NCBI GenBank assembly: GCA_951799445.1
Contig: OX637293.1
Span: 13,764,001-13,828,000, forward strand
Direction of reading: 5' to 3'
Origin: Pseudisothecium myosuroides
Lineage: Eukaryota > Streptophyta > Bryopsida > Hypnales > Lembophyllaceae
DNA: 64,000 nucleotides
The translations under genes and the position numbers were made by a program. Position 1 is the stretch's first letter. Every line of letters begins with the position of its first letter. The notes beneath the pieces were generated by a model. It was not told the DNA's origin, did not search any database, and saw only the letters and a list, made by a program, of their open reading frames with translations. This document shows positions 60,224 through 64,000 of the stretch, one piece after another.

Positions 60224-61386
60224 AAGTATGTTTTGGTCATTACCGATCATGGGCATAAGTGTCTGACACTACTAAAATGTCCTATCCTAATCGACAGGAG
60301 ATCTACATATTCATGTTGATTAGGCAAGATTTGCTCTGTTGGCTCGGCAAATCAACACGTCTCTGAATCAACACATCTCTGCTGAGAATTTTTTTGACTG
60401 GGTTTGGACTACATGCATGCACACGTGGCAAGCACTTTTTGATTTCTATGAGACCTGGACTTCTAGTTTCGACCATTGTGGCTCACTACGTGAATTTTGA
60501 TTCAAATGTCTCAATTACCATTCTCCACGTTCATCCATGCAAGCAATCCCATCCACCATCATCCCATTCATCTACAAGATCATCCAGCCTCATCCATCCT
60601 TCAGTCTTCACTCAAGGCAAAGCTCCTTGTGAGGTGGGCCGCCATGCACGCCAGCCAGGCAGCCACCTTCGCAACAACAACAAAGCTCCAAAACCAAATC
60701 CTAAAGAAGTAACTCTTGTTCACGTTCTCATTTAGCCATAGCCAAAGTGCTTGTTCACGGTCTGTGTGAGCACATGCCACAAAAACATGGTGGGTGCTGG
60801 CGTGGGGTGGCCTAAATTGCTTGGCGACTGGCAAAACTGAGCCCAACGCCGGTAAAACCGAGCCCTGGATTCTTACTCGTGGTGGGGACGATTTAACTTT
60901 TTACGCACAACTTGGTTTCCTCGCAAGCGCCTCTTTCTCTAGATTTCGTTTTCTTTTCTTTTCTTGAAATATGGATGGATTTAGGATTTCATTCTTCCAG
61001 GTTTAGTTCATGGCCATTTGAACATGACTGGCTTATTGTTAACTTATTTCATTTCAGTTTGGTAATGTTAAGCATGCCTGACTCAGTTCATTTTGATACC
61101 ACATGATGGTTGGAAATCAAGTTCATTTAAAAAATAAATTCAACATGATTAAGCTTCGCAACTGAGATTGTATAGCAGGTGATATTGGTCGGGAAAGATT
61201 GCATTCTTAAGGGTCGCAATCATGATTGGGTTCTTGTTGTTGATTTTGCATTGTAAACGCTGGAGGATTTAGTGATTTTGTACTGAATTCGTGGAGGTTG
61301 ATGATTGGTTTCTGGTGAATGATTCCACGGCTAGGTGTTTGTTTCCTTTAGTTTCTAAGGAAGAATGTCATTCACGATTAGCATCC
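60224..61386. other. Intergenic DNA
   Basis: No supported gene. A short AATCAACACGTCTCTG/AATCAACACATCTCTG repeat lies at 60349-60382. Confidence 0.4.
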
Positions 61387-61441
61387 ATACCTTAAGTTTG
61401 TTTGTTTGTTTGTTTTGTTTTGTTTGTTTGTTTGTTTTGTT
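61387..61441 (+). repeat. TTTG microsatellite
   Basis: The run alternates TTTG and TTTTG units over about 55 bases. Confidence 0.85.
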
Positions 61442-61485
61442 TATCACGTTGGGATCTCCCGGACCGTGCGTCCCTTGGGGGCGTG

Positions 61486-61765
61486 CTTGGTACCGTCGGA
61501 AAGCCCTCAGCGAGGAGGGGTGCATGGGCTTGGTTTCATGGCGTTTGGACCCGCCATGGAAAAATTATTGAATTTTGAGTTATTTTTGGATCTTAAAGAT
61601 TACTAAATTATGTATCTTTTGAACAGTGTGTCAATTTGTCACGTTCTTGGTACCGTTGGAAAGCCCTCAACGAGGAGGGGTGCATGGGCTTTATTTTGTG
61701 GCGTTTGGACCTATGGTGGGAAAATTATGGGTTTTTGAGTTCTTTTTGGTTTTTAAAATGACTTT
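61486..61765 (+). repeat. Two-copy tandem repeat, about 160-base unit
   Basis: GGTACCGTCGGAAAGCCCTC and GAGGAGGGGTGCATGGGCTT occur at 61489 and again at 61649, with matching downstream GCGTTTGGACC. The downstream AAAATTATTGAATTTTGAG block is also conserved. Confidence 0.8.
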
Positions 61766-62430
61766 TATTTTTGTTTTGGGTGTGGCAACGATACAGGGCT
61801 ACACTAGTTTGGATGATATTCAGTTGATAGTGATTTTCCGTGAGGAATTTGGGAGTTTTCTCCCTGTAGTTTTCAGAACTGAGAACTCCCAAATGGGCGT
61901 GGCGTGGGTTCTGGTGTAGGTGCGTGGAGGAGGACCGCCAGCCTATAGGAATTTTGGAGTGACCAATCACGCCTTGCCACGTGCCCACGCGGTTGGTGGA
62001 TCACATGTGCTCGGCTGATAGCCAGAGGTTTCGTTCATGGTCTCTTTCAGCCATAGCCAGAGCTTCTTCAGCCACAGCCCGAGTGCTAGCTTAGTAGTAT
62101 GTAGCAAAACTGCATTCCTTTACTTATTGGTTTTGTTTTAGCATCTATTTTAAATTATTTTTTTCTTAATCCTTATTTTCTCATCTTCACGGTATGCTTT
62201 TGCCCTCGGGGGGTGCAGTCCTTGAAAAAAATAAGCATACACGTGCGATAATCAGGTAATTAAAGAGGGGGTATTATTTTTTGTTTGTAGATTATTTTGC
62301 ACTCTATCATTATATAATTTTCTAATCTGGTGTATTATTTAGGGGGCATTCATTAATTTTAATTTCCAATTGCCATGAATTTCTAGTATGCTATTTTACT
62401 TTATCAATTTTTTTTCCACTGTATTTTGCT
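61766..62430. other. AT-rich intergenic DNA
   Basis: A pair AATTTGGGAGTTTTC and GAGAACTCCCAAAT at about 61848-61896 is a small inverted repeat. Nothing else is supported. Confidence 0.35.
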
Positions 62431-62650
62431 CTTAAACTTTAAATTTTTTTGGACTCCATAATTTTTTTGCACTACCTACTTCTAAGTGTTAATGAATACG
62501 TTTTTGTCCTAAACTTTATATTTTTTTGGACTCCATATTTTTTTGGCACTACCTACTTCTGAGTGTTACTGAATACATTTTTGTCTTAAACTTTAAATTT
62601 TTTTGGACTCCATTTTTTTGTGCACTACCTACTTTTGAGGTCACTGAATA
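62431..62650 (+). repeat. Three-copy tandem repeat, about 75-base unit
   Basis: CTTTAAATTTTTTTGGACTC, GCACTACCTACTTCT and GAATACGTTTTTGTC repeat from about 62436, 62513 and 62588, with the last unit partial. Confidence 0.8.
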
Positions 62651-63257
62651 TTTTGGGACACTCCAAATTTTGTTAAACCTACTCACTGCTTGGTGTTAAA
62701 GCACTTCGTGAAGAAATTCTAGTGATATTCCTTAAACATATTGCCTTAGGCTGCATCCACATGTAATAACATCCACATGCATGACTGAAACTCAAAGGAA
62801 GACAAACAAGACATTACCAGTGATTATGAATGCAGAATCAATTGCATATAATGTGCTTATAAACACAATTTGAATCTGAAATGTGCAAACGGAGTTTTGA
62901 GGAAGTTATGGCATCAAAAGAAATGGTAATGTTCTAAGTTCTAACCGGTCCGTGCACAACCATAACTTTCACAAAACTATGGTTACAAAAATTCAAAAAA
63001 TGGAAGTGTTTCTGTATATGCCGTAGAAAAATCGTAACACAATCTCCAGAAAAAAGTCCGTGAGCCCACCAACTGCGCAGCAAACACAAGAACCAAGCAT
63101 TAGCACATGTACAATAAGAACAGCAGCAACATTCAAACAAGATGGTTAAGGAAAGCTTGCTGCAACTTCACTCGGAACGCCAGAAATACAAGATTCAAAT
63201 AAAGAGCAGTACTGCTTCAGCTAAAGGAAAAAACGTGCCTTTGCTACAATACCAGCA
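62651..63257. other. AT-rich DNA, 3' side of the last gene
   Basis: No gene is supported; it includes the likely 3' UTR of the minus-strand gene that ends at 63258. Confidence 0.4.
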
Positions 63258-63770
63258 TCACACTGTTCGTTGTGTTGGCGTGATCCAATGACGCATTAAG
63301 GGCTGAAGCTCTGCTCTTGCAACAACCTTCAGCTCTGTCGCACCCCACCCTTCCTGCAGCTTGCTCAGGAGTGTTTGCAATTCAGGGATTGACAAATCTG
63401 CTAGTGCTGCCGTTTGCAATCGGTCACTTACATCAACCTGCAAGGACCACAAGCGAGAAAGGAAATGAGCCGCACGCTCATACTTGGCAAAAAAGATAGC
63501 CACCTCATTCTTGCGTGAGCGTGAGCCTGCATGAGACAGTCCACGAGGGTGCAACTCCAGAAAATCAGCTGTTGCAACGCGGAGGGCGGAGTACTGCGTG
63601 TTGGCAAAGATAACGTCACTCCATTCCTTGCAGGTGGCGGCGAGGCGTGGTAGTAGAGCCAATTCAAACTCTTCATTTAGAAATGCGCGCACCCAAGCAT
63701 CCTCAAGGAAGGAATCAAGCAGGGGGAGCATGCAGTCACGGAGAATCCCAGCAGCATCCACACTCTCCAT
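63258..63770 (-). CDS. Probable host protein with an F-box-like segment
   Basis: An open frame from ATG 63770 (MESVDAAGILRDCMLPLLDS) to the stop at 63258 gives 170 aa. A stretch reading LLPRLAATCKEWSDVIFANT resembles the second half of an F-box; the rest is helical and charged with no recognised repeats. A GTAAGT site inside (GATGTAAGTGACC near 63425) and an AG at 63788-63789 leave open an intron and an upstream exon, so the true structure may differ. It is outside the composite and has host-like codon use. Function unknown. Confidence 0.5.
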   Translation of the reverse strand: MESVDAAGILRDCMLPLLDSFLEDAWVRAFLNEEFELALLPRLAATCKEWSDVIFANTQYSALRVATADFLELHPRGLSHAGSRSRKNEVAIFFAKYERAAHFLSRLWSLQVDVSDRLQTAALADLSIPELQTLLSKLQEGWGATELKVVARAELQPLMRHWITPTQRTV

Positions 63771-64000
63771 AGAATGGACGTTCACTGTAAACCTGAACTA
63801 ACAACGCACTCATTGAAAACAAGGCATGAGAGCTGGAAAACAAACATGTTCAATTTTCAAACACTGAACCAACTAGAAACGTATAGCACGAGAAATTAAG
63901 CAAAGAAGGAGCTCACTGCGAGACCACAGCAACACTCAAGCAAAACAGTGAAGGTAAATTAACATACCTGCAGGGTCTAGCGTGAAATGAAGGCGCCCAA
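63771..64000. other. Upstream of the last gene, window edge
   Basis: Probably an intron or 5' region of the preceding minus-strand gene; no exon could be fixed. Confidence 0.3.

Noticed and set aside
1..64000. tRNA, rRNA or snRNA genes
   Set aside because: No stretch with the expected conserved boxes or fold was seen on either strand, within the limits of reading by eye.

Overview
The window is nuclear DNA of a green plant, probably one with a large, repeat-rich genome. The evidence is a 14-exon LUC7-type splicing-factor gene with GT-AG introns, two copies of a plant-type B3 DNA-binding domain gene, CCCTAAA telomere-type repeats, and CACTA and TTAA-specific transposons. Clade (fern, lycophyte, bryophyte, charophyte or seed plant) cannot be fixed from the sequence alone.

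Layout. 1-3.9 kb: nested cluster of about 0.92 kb elements with TTAA target sites. 5.7-11.3 kb: host LUC7-like gene (+), complete, 440 aa. 12.3-14.1 kb: another TTAA element and an exon-sized FCP1/HAD-like fragment. 14.3-59.2 kb: a composite of large gene-bearing elements. 59.5-63.3 kb: a short inverted-repeat element, simple repeats and AT-rich DNA. 63.3-63.8 kb: the end of a probable host gene (-) with an F-box-like stretch.

The composite is the notable part. It holds two sets of the same gene order: a DDE/RNase-H-like transposase reading right, then, reading left towards it, a SUV39/SUVR-type histone H3K9 methyltransferase (pre-SET, SET, post-SET), then a coiled-coil/RING-like protein with its own conserved N-terminal domain. 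One set (about 18.4-43.4 kb, rich in TGTAC words) has an intact 890-aa transposase, an apparently intact SET gene, two apparently intact RING-like genes (685 and 719 aa), a small B3-domain gene (155 aa) with a broken second copy, and a 135-aa gene of unknown function. The other set (14.8-18.4 and 44.2-59.1 kb, GC-richer) is decayed. Its transposase is in two complementary pieces on either side of the first set, its SET gene has two in-frame stops, and its RING-like gene is interrupted by a 4.5-kb CACTA element and a 333-bp CACTA-type MITE. The simplest reading is a multi-gene plant transposon that carries its own chromatin modifiers, with one such element (itself partly duplicated) inserted in the transposase gene of an older relative. 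The methyltransferase, B3 protein and RING-like protein could together mark, recognise or de-repress element chromatin; that functional link is inference.

Exon structures were built by hand from GT-AG (one GC-AG) sites, reading-frame phase and comparison among the copies within the window. No database search was run.
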